From Bugulina stolonifera (taxonomy: Eukaryota; Bryozoa; Gymnolaemata; Cheilostomatida; Bugulidae): a DNA stretch of 64,000 nt. The number at the start of each line of letters is the position of its first letter. Position 1 is the first letter of the stretch. The stretch spans positions 1,779,501 through 1,843,500 of the forward strand of contig OW285192.1 of assembly GCA_935421135.1 (NCBI GenBank), read 5' to 3'. Shown in pieces: positions 1-12,115 of the stretch. Made by a program: the position numbers and the translations under genes. A model generated the notes under the pieces. That model saw only the letters and a list, made by a program, of their open reading frames with translations. It searched no databases and had not been told where the DNA came from.

Positions 1-123
1 CATCCAATTTAAAAAATGCTTGAGGCTTGACCATTTGTTTCCAGTTGGATTTGTTCTCTAGTACAGGGCTTAATTTTACTTCTAACGTCCTAACTGAAAA
101 ATAGTGATCTACATGTAACTGAC

Positions 124-331
124 CCGATGTAGGAGACAGGAAGCAGATGCCTTCAAGCTAAAATCAAAGTTAGGACCTTCTGCATTATTTGATGAGCTGT
201 GATTAGCACAGACATATCTGAATTCTTGTAGAGTAGAGTGAGGCTCAGGTTTGGAGAGGACTAGTACCTGGTTAGTGTCGGATAGAGATGTGATAAAGAA
301 CTCATCACCCATGAGGTGAAATGAGTTTGGC
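124..331 (-). CDS. Gene A exon 8: propeller blade
   Basis: 208 nt, the same length as exon 8 of gene B and in the same phase (starts by completing a phase-2 codon, ends in phase 0 before a GTCAGT donor). The acceptor is TATGCAG just upstream (plus-strand 332 onward). The peptide has the blade-like run TSLSDTNQVLVLSKPEP and ends SASCLL, matching B's ADTENHSLRII and SESCLLFQ. It is probably one NHL-like blade of an extracellular beta-propeller. Divergence from B is high here except at the Cys and the end motif. Confidence 0.65.
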
Positions 332-3300
332 CTGCATAGTAAACAATTGCAAGTTAGAACAGCACCTAAAAATGTTGATCAATATTTACCACAGCCTCGT
401 ACCATCAATTCAATGTTATGATAATACTAATGTGGCTTCATACAGCCGAATTACAGTATTGCTAAGTGCTTTGGTGAGTGGGCTGCTGCCTGATCATCTA
501 ACTAAAAATGAATATTTGACTTAGCTATGCCTACAGCCAGTAACACGCCGGCACATGGTCAGTTGAATTGATGTAATTTGCTTGTTAAATATGCCAAGGC
601 AACAGTGGAGGGGGTAATTTCACAATTAGCCTATACGTATGCTCTGGACTTCATCCCACTATAAAAGTGTTGTGCCTGATTGGGTAGCTGAGCCGCAGCC
701 GTACAGCATACAAGCCAGAGCACAGGGAAAAGGGAGTCAAAACCGGCTGACCAAGCAAGAGGGGGCTAGGGCTAGAGGCAGTTAGGGGGTTCAACTGGAA
801 CACTGTAATCATATGGAAAGGTAACGGAGTAGCTAAAAGAGACTTCCAGAGCCCAAAGATACCGCCAAAGTCCCCAGAGTCAGAGCAAGACCCAGTAAGT
901 GTGGACTTAACTTATATAGCTATGTTGGACTAGCACAAGCTGTATCTACAGCAGTAGGAAGGGGTTCCTATCACTAGTCATGCAACTGTACTTGGAAAGA
1001 CTCAAGGTCAGAGGTGACTGTCTGTTACCCTACTTTTAGCAGCAAACAGTAAGAGACTGTCTTGTTCAGGAAGAAAACTTTATTGAACAACAGCCTACAG
1101 TCAACTTAAATTACAATGCAAAACTCTTCTCCTTATATATAAAATTTGGTTCCAGTCTGAGGTAAAAAGGCTAACCTGTACATGGACTCAGTCTCCGGAC
1201 AAAAGGAGTTTGATTTATAGGACTCGGTTAATTAGCATAAAAAGGCATAGTTACATGTACATACAATATACAACGATTAATTCTAGGAATAACTAACACA
1301 CTAACATGGTACATGATAATAGTGTAGTCGCCAAGACATAGTACTAACAGGCACATTAGTGTCAACACTATATATTATAAGATACTACAAGATTAGTAGT
1401 CAAGTACACGCATATAACATTGCAATAGTGAATTATATGAATTTATATTAGGGTTACTGTCTCTTGGTAGGAAAATGTCACATGGTACATAAAAGTAGTA
1501 CACAGATACATGTAGCAAAACAAATTCTGGGCAATTATCTTTCACTTTAAATCAGGCAAGAGGGTATTATGGAGTAAATAGAACTGGCTTATATGAAACT
1601 TAGTTTAACTACCAGAACGCGGCATGAGTTGCAAGGGAAGTCTGCATTATAATAATGAATTATTATTATCAGACAAGGCTCGCTGAGTGAGATACATGGT
1701 AGCATACAGTGAAATACTGAATAAAATCAACTAATGTACTAATTAAATGCCCTTTACACTGCATTGCAATCTCCTGATATGTCAATAATGTACCTAATGC
1801 TTTGAAAATAGAGTCAATATTCAATCCATGTTCAGTTTAACAGTTTGAACAGAGCATTCATCATGTATTGTGTGGGATATCTTATTATACATGGCAGTTG
1901 GTATGGGTAGCTCTTTTAGACCAGGATTCTCATAAACTCTTTTCACTATTAGAATCAAGCCATTAAACAGACAATACTACCATCTTTGCTGCTTAATTTT
2001 CAATATACATTTCTGACCTTGTTGCATTGGGCAGCTCTATCTGATGATTCGAGGTGACATGTATATCTGATATCACTGCATCCTTTAATAAGTAAAACTC
2101 AATGACATCTTCACCACTTCCCAGGACATACAGCCTGTCTGGTGTAGGAAGGATAAGACTTGCTGCTACATGCCTGTCGGAGTTTAGAGTCTGTATCGTC
2201 ATAGCTGGGGTGAGCTACATGTATATAATAGTTGACAGAAGCCACACATGAGACAAAGTTGATCACAAGTTACATACATATTTCTAGTTACGTGTATTTA
2301 TAGATTGGTAGGTGTTCTTTGTCTGAACAATCAGACAATGCAAGGATATAAATCTAATTTTTAAATGAATCCACATGAGTATTGTGCAGTGTTAGAGATG
2401 TGGTCCATACTGTCCGCTCTAAGAGAAGATGTAGTCATAATTATTCATGACCATATGTTTTACAAATAATTCATAGCTTGAGTGAGAACCATCAACTTGA
2501 AGTATGGTGTAATATCATTTACATGTTAATGTGATGAAATCCACTTGTTGCACTCAAATTTTGCAGTGCAAGCTTCACTAGATACCGTAGTTTCCAATGT
2601 AAGGTGCTTACACAGACCTTTCTAAGGTTGTCTTCATCCACAAAGTAGATGGTCTCAGTGTGTGGTTCACATGAGAGTGAAGTTATCCCCACAATGAATG
2701 CCTGGCCAAACATTCCGTCGTGACTTCTTCTCTCTGCAATCAAATATTTAATTGCATGCATTACATATAATTATTCCAGATTTAGGCAGTACAAAGGGTG
2801 TTGTGATCTTTAGTAGACAGACATTAAACTCCCATTCTACCGCTTAGGTACATCTTTCAGCACCAATATTGAAGTGTGGTAGGCTTTACTCTAGTAGATA
2901 TGGCATGGTTGAAGAACAGATGAACCAGTTGGCGAGAGTTGAGAGATCGGTGGTACAGGAGACAAGGTCCTATGCCATGTGTCGAAACGGGTTGACTAAA
3001 TTGCACCAACTGGTCGGTACATGACAGTAGAAGCTAGATCACAGTGTTTGGACTGCAGAATACAGATCAACACTGCAGGTATAATACAATGCACATGTAT
3101 ACAATTATACTGCTGAAACGTTATGCCAACTTGTGCCTACATCACACAAGAGACTATGCAGGGGATAGCAGGAAGTTGTATGAGTGGAGCAATTCCGGCT
3201 GATTTTCAGGATTGCAGGTTTTGATACGGCCCTTCCTCTGCATTTCCATGGACTCACAGCTCCTAATCAATGTAGTAATTACTATACTAAAAAACTGCAT

Positions 3301-5931
3301 TTTAAGTGCACAACATTTTTTGGTCTTGATTTGTTGAATTGTAATAGTTCTACATGTACACGTATGTACGTGTACTATCATGACTTGTGCAACATGTATT
3401 ATTGTATACAGCATTGCTTAAAGCTACTGTATGAAATTTACCATTCGCAAAGCAGTTTTCTACCAACATCTGTGGATCTCTATTAACATCTGATTGATTG
3501 AATTCCATTCTGCTAATACATCCTCCTTTAGCTATGTAGTAGTAAGGGTGGGTAACTCCACAGTGTGTGATGTACCTTGTCATGTTACTGTTATCTCCTG
3601 AATAATACGAGCTGACATCAGAAATAAGTTTAACACATCATAGTACACATCAGTTTTACATATCACAATGACAAGCGCTTGTTGGTGGTTAACTCAATTC
3701 TAAATAGGAGACTAATCATGTTGACATTCTTTCTGACAACAGATAGTTATGTAGGTAATGCATGCTCATGTCACATTTAGTTTAATCTTCTGAGAGAATG
3801 GCAGTTATTATGGGACATGGGTTGCACTTCCTGTGATGGCAACTAAACATGTGACTGTTGCATTCTCATTGGCACAGACACAGAAAACAAGGATTAGTGA
3901 CTGCTGGTTGATAGCAAAGTAGGACATCTCTCACTGTTGCTGGGATTGATTGTGTACTCACAATCCCTGAATACGAATACAGGCCTCAGGCCTGGACAAA
4001 AATCATGCAGCAGACTTACGATTTTTTTATCATTTCGATGCTTGGAAATAGAATTTTTATTGGCAAAACACTACTAGGTTCTCTACTTACTGTACCCTTC
4101 CACTTTCAATTCAAATATTGTCATTGGTTGGATATGTGTGTTGACAAGCTGTAAAGTCTGAGCCCGAAACTGTTTAAAGACTCCTGCATTAAGAGTGAAC
4201 AACTTCTCACCTGGTTTGCGTATGAATAGTTCACGGAAATAGACTAATGCACCGGGGTGTCCAAATGCATAGTTTATAGATTCTAGTCTATATTTTTCTT
4301 CTCTAAAATCTACACCAGGAAAAGGTATATAGCAACATATTGAGCAAGCTGAACCATATTATTTACCATCGACTAGGGCACCGACATGAAAATATGTATT
4401 TAAAGGTGAATCTGATACCAATTAGCCTACATGTATATGCAGTACATGTTCGTGTCAAGCATGCAATAACAGTGTAGTGAAAGGTACTGAAAAGTCTATT
4501 TGCACAGTGTGCACAATGATGGCTTACATTGCAGATTTGAAGGTAGCTCACTGTAGAATTGCATCCCTGTGACAGCGTACAAATTGGTTAGCTCTATCCT
4601 GAACCATGGGTACGTTAGACTAGCCTTAGGCACATGAATGATTCCGGTATGATAGAGGGTGGGAGCATCAACAGGTTCAGCCACTCCGAAAATGGCGTTT
4701 TCAAGAGGAGAATACTGGGCTATAGAATCTGATGTGAGTTTTTCCATATTGTGTTGAGATGACGCTATAATAAAAGACGGCAATGTGACTTCAAACAATG
4801 TATGCAGAGAGATGTACAGATACTGTAATCTTACCAAAAGTTATAGCAGTTTAGTCTTAAAGGAAGCTTCTTTGTACCATATAGTCACATTCTACCAATA
4901 GTTGTTGTGGCTGTATCGGCTCTAATAATACAGTACTGTGGTAAAATGGACATTTCAACATTGAAATTGCATATTATAGTGTATAAATTGTACGTAAATG
5001 CATGGTTGTAAAAGGCGGAGTGCCTACATAACTGTTAAAATTTTTTGCTGAATGTATTTTTGCAATGTTTTGCATTATGCCTAATCTAGTAGGTCTGACC
5101 TAGAGTCGGCCTCGTCCCTGTTTATTGTAATTGTGCAATACTGTAAGACCGAGTGCCAGTCGTACTTTTTATCGGAAACCTCAGGAAATAGATTTAGTAT
5201 AAAAGATGAACGTTTTTCTATATTAATTTAGTTGTCTGCTGGAGCTCAATAAAGTCACAGCTGTTATAGAGATATAAACAAAATCAGAGTTATCTCTTCT
5301 AGAGTAGCATACTTTTAGCCCAAGTTCCTTGAGATCAAATGCCTAGAGTCCTAGGATAGCATTGATAAGCATATGATAGCTCTAAGCACTTGTTAAACGA
5401 CTTGGGTGAGCTCTGATGGTGAGCTCTGATGGTGAGCTCTGATGGTGAGCTCTGATGGTGAGCTATGATGGTGAGCTATGATGGTGAGCTATGATGGTGA
5501 GCTATGATGGTGAGCTATGATGGTGAGCTCTAAGGGTAAGCTATGATGGTGAGCTATGATGGTGAGCTATGATGGTGAGCTATGATGGTGAGCTATGATG
5601 GTGAGCTATGATGGTGAGCTATGATGGTGAGCTCTCAGCGTGAGCTCAAGGAGGAGAAATGTGTCTGTCTGCATTTTTGTGTAAGAGTGTTAATTGTTTT
5701 ACACAATTTTACTCACATTTAAACCAGTAGTCAAGTGGTGTCTGTATTCCAGTTCTGTTTGTGTTACTGGCAGCAATTATATTAGTAGCCTGAGTTACAC
5801 TGTTCTCTATTACGTATATAGAAATGTTGGGATTGGAGTCTAAAACCATCATATCTAGAATTATCTCCCCTTCATTGCTGATGAAGTCTACTTGATTAGG
5901 GCTAATCTCAAGGTCTCCTTGACTGTATACG
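124..5931 (-). CDS. Receptor-family gene A (partial, exons 2-8; continues past left edge)
   Basis: Multi-exon gene on the minus strand and paralogue of gene B. Seven exons were found by matching protein sequence, splice sites and phases to B: 5717-5931, 4528-4764, 4091-4309, 3442-3597, 2612-2733, 2018-2190 and 124-331, listed 5' to 3'. Exons 2 and 8 have the same lengths as in B (215 and 208 nt). It encodes the conserved N-terminal domain, an F5/8C-like galactose-binding domain and the first blades of a beta-propeller-like region. The short signal-peptide exon seen in B and C was not found upstream of 5931, so the start is unknown. The Ig, EGF and membrane parts would lie left of the window. 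It could be a functional gene or a pseudogene; no stop interrupts the exons seen. Molecular function is not recognised beyond a probable extracellular receptor. Confidence 0.72.
900..1200 (-). mobile_element. LTR-like promoter/poly(A) fragment in intron 7 of gene A
   Basis: Read on the minus strand, a TATATAAGGAGAAG box (around 1133-1142) is followed about 60 nt later by CAATAAAG (around 1078-1085). This spacing is typical of the U3/R boundary of an LTR. No TG...CA ends or paired copy could be defined, and no coding remnant was recognised. The rest of the 332-2017 intron (1.7 kb) shows no gene. Confidence 0.3.
2018..2190 (-). CDS. Gene A exon 7: propeller blade
   Basis: Phase-0 start after GATACAG and phase-2 end before a GTCAGA donor, the same phases as exon 7 of gene B. 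The peptide has PTPDRLYVLGSGEDVIEFYLL, shown here only in part as DRLYVLGSG; B has DRLFLLQSR at the same place. A longer alternative would start at the CCCCAG acceptor near 2203, but that breaks the phase. If the GTCAGA donor is not used, the frame ends at a TAA at 1993. The role is inferred as a beta-propeller blade. Confidence 0.6.
2612..2733 (-). CDS. Gene A exon 6: propeller blade
   Basis: Acceptor ATTGCAG and a phase-1 start. The donor is either GTAAGC (end 2612) or the weaker GTCTGT six bases earlier (end 2618); both keep phase 0. The peptide contains TSLSCEPHTETIYFVDEDNL, which aligns with RSLSCEPVTQTLYFMDRDSL in gene B exon 6. The YFVDEDNLRK stretch resembles YWTD/NHL propeller blades. 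Both copies keep the Cys in SLSCEP. Confidence 0.65.
3442..3597 (-). CDS. Gene A exon 5: highly conserved extracellular segment
   Basis: Acceptor TATTCAG, donor GTAAAT, phase 1 at both ends, 156 nt. The first 41 or so residues differ from gene B exon 5 at only about three positions (shared run RYITHCGV, then HPYYYIAKGGCISRM). The last dozen residues are unrelated in sequence. At the DNA level the conserved part differs at about five sites. This sharp change of identity inside one exon is discussed in the findings. It is probably the entry strand or first blade of the propeller-like region. Confidence 0.75.
4091..4309 (-). CDS. Gene A exon 4: second half of F5/8C-like domain
   Basis: Acceptor GGTGTAG, donor GTAAGT, phase 1 at both ends. 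The alternative acceptor seven bases downstream would create a stop with the preceding phase and is excluded. The peptide ends VFKQFRAQTLQLVNTHIQ then FELKVEG, the pattern expected for the end of a discoidin or fucolectin-type galactose-binding domain. B ends the same exon with ISNLEIQG. The sequence is otherwise strongly diverged from B. Domain assignment is by eye. Confidence 0.6.
4528..4764 (-). CDS. Gene A exon 3: first half of F5/8C-like domain
   Basis: Acceptor TTATTATAG, donor GTAAGC, phase 1 at both ends, 237 nt (45 nt shorter than in B). The core is YPWFRIELTNLYAVTGMQFY, matching the W-x-x-(I/V)-D/E-L...V strand pattern of F5/8 type C and fucolectin-like domains, which bind sugars or phospholipids. 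B has VWFSIMLKHLYTVYSVKLV at this place. The upstream half of the exon is hardly alignable with B. Confidence 0.6.
5090..5300 (+). mobile_element. LTR fragment in intron 2 of gene A
   Basis: Contains CGGAAACCTCAGGAAATAG, a TATA-like TAGTATAAAAGATG and then CAATAAAG. The order and wording match the core of the LTR at 59376-60355 (GCCGGAAGTAG, TAGTATATAAGAT, TAATAAAGC) and of the solo LTR at 47301-48289. It is probably a decayed member of that LTR family, antisense to gene A. Ends were not defined. Confidence 0.4.
5407..5645. repeat. 13-bp minisatellite
   Basis: About 18 tandem copies of GATGGTGAGCTAT, with GCTCT variants at both edges and one damaged copy near 5530. It sits in the intron between exons 2 and 3 of gene A, about 70 bp from exon 2. 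Confidence 0.95.
5717..5931 (-). CDS. Gene A exon 2: conserved N-terminal domain
   Basis: 215 nt, as in genes B and C, with acceptor TTTTCACAG and donor GTGAGT (phase 1 end). The peptide contains DMMVLDSNPNISIYVIENS and NRTGIQ...DYWFK, nearly identical in all three copies. It should follow directly on the signal peptide. Two N-glycosylation sequons (NIS, NRT) are shared. No known domain is recognised in this segment of about 70 residues. Confidence 0.78.
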
Positions 5932-8879
5932 CTGTGAAAACTGTGAATTGGTAAAAGTTCACAGTTAAATTGTTTTCAAGTTCTTCAATAGTTTTATAAA
6001 TATCAGTTTCAAATTCATAATTACTAAATCAGTGAGTGAGCGACTTTTAAGATGATACTATGGAGCTACGCTTGCACCTTTCTATTTACGTGCAAGAGTA
6101 ATTAAAATAACAAACATAATGCTTACAGGTGGAGCTAACTGACGGACAGTTGAAGATTAAAAACAAAAACTTTCTTCTTTGATGCCCTTAGAGAGTTGTT
6201 CCGAGATGTACATGTTGTAGATAAGACACATAAGAGTTGATTTTAAACAAAATATTCACCACTAAATGAACCAAACTCAACAACCTCCATGTATTGGTAC
6301 TAAATGTACACATTTGACTGTAATGGTAGGGTGATGCAATTGCTTAAACAATGAAAAATTACTACAGGATAGTTGTACAAAGCTGACTTGGACCATGCCA
6401 CATGTAAACATAAATGAATACAAATGGGCATTTTGACACATTGCAGAATTTGAAAATACGTTTACTCTCTAAATTACATGATGTAGTGGTAAAAGAAAAT
6501 CCATAAGTTAAATGTTAGTCTTATGAAATTATGTCTCCACAACAGCACTTCGCGTAGGTCGTTCTGTGAAAACACTATTACTACTTGGATTCTAATGAAT
6601 TTACACGTGCAATATGTGTACATAATATACTCACAAGCATAGCATTTGTAGAAGGTGACAAACATGTATCGGCAGACGTCTTTTAATACTATGCATTTTT
6701 ATATTGCTACATGCATAACACATGCATACAGAGTGAAATATTCATTAGATTGTTTGTTATATTACAAAATATAAGCAACCTCATTGACATTCAGATATTT
6801 GATTGTTTTTATAAACGTTTTTACACAAAGTTGACTTCCAACTAAAATTTTAAGTAGCATTAATTGTTGCTAGTAAAGTCAAAGAGCTAGGACAGAACCT
6901 AGAATGGGAAATTCTCTTCAGATATTGAGATTGATCAAATACTTTTGTTACAAACACCAATTATAAAAAAACAAGATTTGCAAGAATATTGATCACATAT
7001 TGGGTAAAATCAAAACATAACCAAATTAAATGCTGGGGAACTTCCAGTAGCACTATCAACTACAATACATCGTACATCAATAAATAATCTCTCAGATTAT
7101 CGAAATATACATCACACTGATGTCAATTGTTATTATTGGTATACATTACAATATACATAATGATTATAATATACATGTACATAAACAATATTTCTCTAAG
7201 TTTTCTCTTCATCTCTCTGTATCTACATGTACATGTACATAATACATGTATTTACCAAAATTCATTCATTCAAAACTACATGTATATCTTATGTTTACTA
7301 CTAGTTAGGTATATTGAAAGTACATACCCTAATCATAAAAGATATGATAGAATTCTCAAGAGCTACATTTTATCTTTACTTGAATGTAGCAAACATGAAA
7401 CTGTTATACAGCTCCAGAGATTTAGATGTGGTCATCAGCTGTTTGAAGGGTTAGATCATGTCTAAGGACTGCCAGTTCAGGCTGAACAGAGGTCATCTCA
7501 CGGGCTCTATAAGTTCATTTAGGCTGCGCCGGTGTTCTAGAAGCCTTCTAAAGTTAAAAGAGTAGGATTCTCTAGCGGTCTAGAGAATAGGTCTAGCATA
7601 CTCTATTCTACTTAACAGTTACAGGGCACCACCTGCCAGTTGTTGACAGATAATATTAGCAAGACCTGGCCTTATGGCGGAGCTACATCGTAGTTGTTTT
7701 GATAGTAAGAAGAGAATACACCCCTTTTCTGCTCTGACACACGTAGAGGGTGGCCAACACCTAAGGCGTCTAGTGTGGACCATTCTGTGTCTTATGCAAA
7801 GAGTGCCCATGACAGAGGGACAAGTGCAAACTCTTCTCTCTCTGCTCAGGTTTTCACTTATTTAAGCGGAATATGTAGTAGCTACTGATGGTGAGTACGA
7901 CTCTCAATGAGGGAAAATTGGATATTAGGAGTCAGTATCAACTCGAACTCAGTGAGTGAGCTTGAGAATGGGCTGCTCTCCAGCAAGAGTACAAATAATG
8001 GTAGGGTTATGTCTTCCTATGAGGCAACACCCACCGTGGTGCCTAGCCCTCAAGCCACCACGGTAGCACAAGAAGAGGTGTCCCTCAGTGTGATACCTGT
8101 GGTGTTTTCAGCAAGGACTGCAGAGTGCGCAGGCTAGCCGCGCTGCCCCAGCAGAGGAGAAGGAGCACCAGGTTCAGCAGCAGATGGTGCCTGCTAGTGA
8201 GACACTGGCGAGTACTGTGTACACGGTGATGACTCTGCTTCAGTAGATGAGTAGGCAAATGACAGATCTCCTGCCAGCGGAAAGGAAGATTTTGTAAAGG
8301 ACAACACGGCTGAGATATGAGTGTGTCAACAATGTGTTGGTTGATTCACTGCTTCTGCTAAAGATTCCTGTTGGTCGTTGGCAGACCATATTATAATAGC
8401 AGAGAGTGTAGTGTATGATAACACCTGAATATTATCAGGTGTGCAGTGGTAGTAGTAGTTGTACACTACTCTGAGCTCGTGCTTTGACAATAGCTAGTGT
8501 TGTTACTGACGCTCCTGAATAGGAATTATGTATCGTGGAAATAACTCTATATGAATAAGTCACAGATTGTGTAGTCATTTTTAAAGCAGAAATGATCTCT
8601 GAAGAGGAATCTTGACTGTGCTCTTGCCGGTTTCTGAACCCAAAGTAGACTTGCGCAAGCATCTCTACCTTTGGCAGTGTGTCATAGGATGTAAGAGTGC
8701 AAAACAACATTACATAGTACAGTCTAGGTAGTAAAGGAGAAAATATTGTGCTACCCTCTACATGATGGTGAATCTCTACGAAGATGTAAGCTAAGGTAAT
8801 CGTGATTTAATGTCTAGAATGATTTTTTCAGTAGTCCTGTGTACTTTACTGGACAGGCCTAGATAGACCTGTATCCATC
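5932..8879. other. Spacer upstream of gene A
   Basis: Head-to-head region between genes A and B. It is AT-rich, with TACATGTA runs near 7160-7280. From about 7470 to 8330 base composition becomes more balanced and broken frames appear, such as QATTVAQEEVSLSVIPVVF near 8060-8115. This may be retroelement ORF1/gag debris preceding the LINE, but I cannot assign it. No exon 1 of gene A was recognised. Confidence 0.4.
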
Positions 8880-11400
8880 AGTGTACACATGTAAAGTCCT
8901 TGCGAGAATTCTCCTCAGGCACCTTCAACAATGAGCAGATCATGTCTATCCTGAATCTCAATGTGGTTTTCGAGCCCAGTGTTCTACCACAGACATGCTA
9001 TTTGCCGTTTGACAGATACAGGAGAAGTCCCGTGAGCAGCGTCAACCCCTCTACCTAGCCTTTGTCGACTTGACGAAGGCCTTTGATCTTGTGGATAGTC
9101 ATTCACTGTTTACTGTACTATCTAAGGTCGGCTATCTTGTCACCCTACTTGCTTTGATAAAATCATTTCATGAAGGAATGCAAGCACCAGCTCAGTTTGA
9201 CGGCGACCTCTCTAACAGTTTTCTACCGTGGCCGATTTCTGCCACACAGTGTAAAACTAAATTGCAATTTACATGATACTGAATCCTAAAAGAAATAAAA
9301 TAAAAATTAAATTCACCTGAAATAAAATAAATCATGTGAAACTAAACTGAAAGTTAAATAAAATATGAAGTTCATATGAAACTGAAAGTGAACTCACATG
9401 AAACGAAAACGAAAAACGCCTGAAACCAAAATGCCAATTCACATGAAACAAAATTTATGGGCGTTACTTATTGTGGCAAAACGAAACTACACCTCCACCC
9501 TGGCGTAGAGATACACTTGCGTCTTTGAGATTACTGGGTATTATTAATAATTTGATATAGCAAATGTCATCAATTTAGTCCATTGATTTTTATATTTTCA
9601 CATTATTATTGAAATACTCAAAATAAAGGAATTAGTACCAAATGAACAAATTAATGTAGCAGTTAGTAATACTCTCGCAGTACTAATAAGATCGAGACTT
9701 GAGAGTACAACTCTTTTATTATATTTTGTAATAGTTTTAATGTAATATTAATAGTGTTTTGTACATTTTCAACAAAATTTATCATTAAATCACAAAAACT
9801 CTAAACAAGTTGTAAATATTTTTGATAAAATGTTATCATTTTTTTCGATACTGTCAAAATGTAAATTTAAATACTTATTTTTTATTAAAAATACTGTAAA
9901 TACTCTCATTAAAGCGTGTTGTTACTAATATTCGCCTTCCTACAAGTAGGTTGATGAAATACATATTATACTTTTATTATTTGCATCTAAAGTAAACACC
10001 AAAATACAATTAAAAATACCAAAATAACAGACTATTTCCTGTCACGCCACTCATGTACTAAATGTAGTTTCGTTTTGTTGTTATGAGTAACACCCCTAAC
10101 TTTCATTTCAGGTGAATTGCAATTTGGTTTCATGTGAGTTCACTTTCAGTTTCATATGAACTGCAAATTTTATTTAAATATCAGTTTGGTTTCACGTGAT
10201 TTATTTTATTTCAGGTAAATTTAATTTTTATTTCATTCATTTTAGGATTCAGTATCATATAAATTGCAATTTAGTTTCACATTGTGTGGCAGAAATAGGC
10301 CACGGTAGTTTCCCCATTAGATGAGCTGTCAAACAGGGCTGTGTGCTTGCACCGACCCTGTTTGGTATCTACTTCTCATATGTCTTCAAGATAACACATT
10401 CTAACTTGACTACTGACATAGGTGTCTGTGTACTCTCTCGTAACGATAGGAATTTTTCAACTTGTCACGCTTGAAGGATAAAACCCGAACCCAAAAGATC
10501 ATAGTCAGTGAACTCCTGTATGCAGATAACGCGGCTTTATGTGCCGCTTCTGCTGAGCAACTCCAGGATCTACTGGACTGCTTCGCTCGCTCATGTGACA
10601 AGTTTGGTCTTTCAATCAGTCTAAAGAAGGCGGTCACCATGTCACAAACAACTGATAACCACCATTTTACTATCAATAGCACAACTCTAGAAGATGTTGA
10701 AAGTTTTACATATCTTGGATCTACTATTACCAAGAATACAACAGTTGACCGAGAGATTTTAACCAGGTTGGGTAAAGTATCAACAACCTTTGGTTGTCTG
10801 ACCAATCGAGTCTGGAAAAGCAGACACCTAAGCATCCGCACCAAAGTGCGAGTCTATGAGTCCTGTGTTTGTAGTACACTTCTCTATGGTGCTGAAACCT
10901 GGGCAACATATCGGCCGCAGGAGTCCAAGCTGAGTGTCTTCCATATTTCTAGCCTACGCTTCATCATTGGTAAAACATGGGAGGACAAAATGACCAATGA
11001 AGATCTTTTCAAAATCGCTGGCTCTGGGCCACTATCATCCAGATTAAAGTTTTACCGTCTACGATGGGCTCGACATGTGAATAGAATGCCGCAACGCGAA
11101 ATCCCCCACTACCTCTACGTGGAGTACTAGAGGAAGAGACGCGGCAAACTGGAAGACCCCGGATCCGGTTGAAAGATGTTATCTAATGAGACATAAAAGA
11201 CTTTGATATTGAACCGACATCCTAGACCACCCTCTCTAGGGATAAGCCCAACTGGAAGTCAAAACTACATGCTGGCCGTCACCATGACACCAACTGCAAC
11301 CTAAAAAAGCTGGAAGAGAAGCGCCTAAGGAGTCACCGATGAAAGTTAAGAAGCCAAGCATTGTCATTTGTGACAGACGCATGCCAATTCATTTACACAT
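8880..11400 (+). pseudogene. Non-LTR retrotransposon (LINE) relic, reverse transcriptase and C-terminus
   Basis: Plus-strand remains of a LINE pol. Before the insertion at 9224 the RT fingers/palm are readable (CGFRAQCSTTDMLF, then motif A as FVDLTKAFDLVDS) with in-frame stops. After 10308 come GCVLAPTLFGIY, motif C as LLYADNAALCAAS, FTYLGSTIT, and the RLRWARHVNRMP element typical of LINE C-termini. The stretch 10462-11130 is open for 222 codons and then decays. The clade (L2/CR1/Jockey-like) is not settled. It is split by a foldback element and is inactive. Confidence 0.85.
9224..10307. mobile_element. Long-TIR non-autonomous DNA transposon (foldback/MITE-like) inside the LINE
   Basis: The ends TACCGTGGCCGATTTCTGCC and its inverted partner GGC...GGCCACGGTA are imperfect inverted repeats about 245-265 bp long (9224-9490 and 10063-10307). 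The flanks GTTTTC (9218-9223) and GTTTCC (10308-10313) look like a 6-bp target duplication with one change. Removing the element restores the LINE frame across SNSF-P-I. The arms carry reiterated GTTTCATGTGAA-type motifs. The AT-rich centre (9490-10060) codes for nothing recognisable. Confidence 0.88.
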
Positions 11401-12115
11401 GTACAGTATGTGACTAAATTTATATTCTAATGTAGTACTTATTGGACATTATTGTGAGTGTAATGTTTACACCAAAAGGGGGCATGTTATATGGCTTTTT
11501 AAGGCTTTTTGTGCATATATTTACCACACTGTACCGTGTCCGATATCAGTTTAGTTTCATTGCTATGTATAGGTTCTTGGTAAAGCTCACAGGAAGCCCG
11601 AGAGAAGAGGGCATATATTATACATGTATAGTCATTACAACTATCCTACACGTCTTATACGAGATTATACTAAAGTATTGATTGGTTAAAGATAGAAGGT
11701 GACTTCCTGTTGAAAGCCGAAGAAACTGAAAAATAGCTGCAGCCTTATCTTCATGAACTTCGGTGAAGGTATGTATAGTTGATGTAGTATTGACTTTATG
11801 GACCTGTCTATTTAACAGTCAGATTTTCATTTGGTATCAGATTGTGTGTTAGCAAAATACAAATGAAGACTCAGTCTGACACAGTCGGAGAGAGTGTGAC
11901 TCTTCACAGTTGCTGTGGATGTTGATGATTGAAAGCCAAAAGAATCAATTGAATGCAATATAAATGAGTATTAATACACGTACATGTACATGTATCTTTT
12001 AATAATTTATAAATTGTAGTTTGTTGCTGTTGTTCATGTAAAGACATGGACCGAATAGGATGTTAAGAAGTTTGGCGACTTTTATATATACATGTACGTG
12101 TATACATTACGTTTT

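Noticed and set aside
3154..3486. Overlapping ORFs of 86 and 100 codons
   Set aside because: They lie across the exon 5 end and the following intron of gene A in wrong frames; the splice-consistent frame is the conserved exon.
5407..5645. CRISPR-like array
   Set aside because: Direct head-to-tail 13-bp units with no spacers in an animal intron.
7674..8137. Two plus-strand ORFs that might be a gene
   Set aside because: No splice-supported extension or domain; context of LINE debris suggests transposon remnant, not enough for a call.
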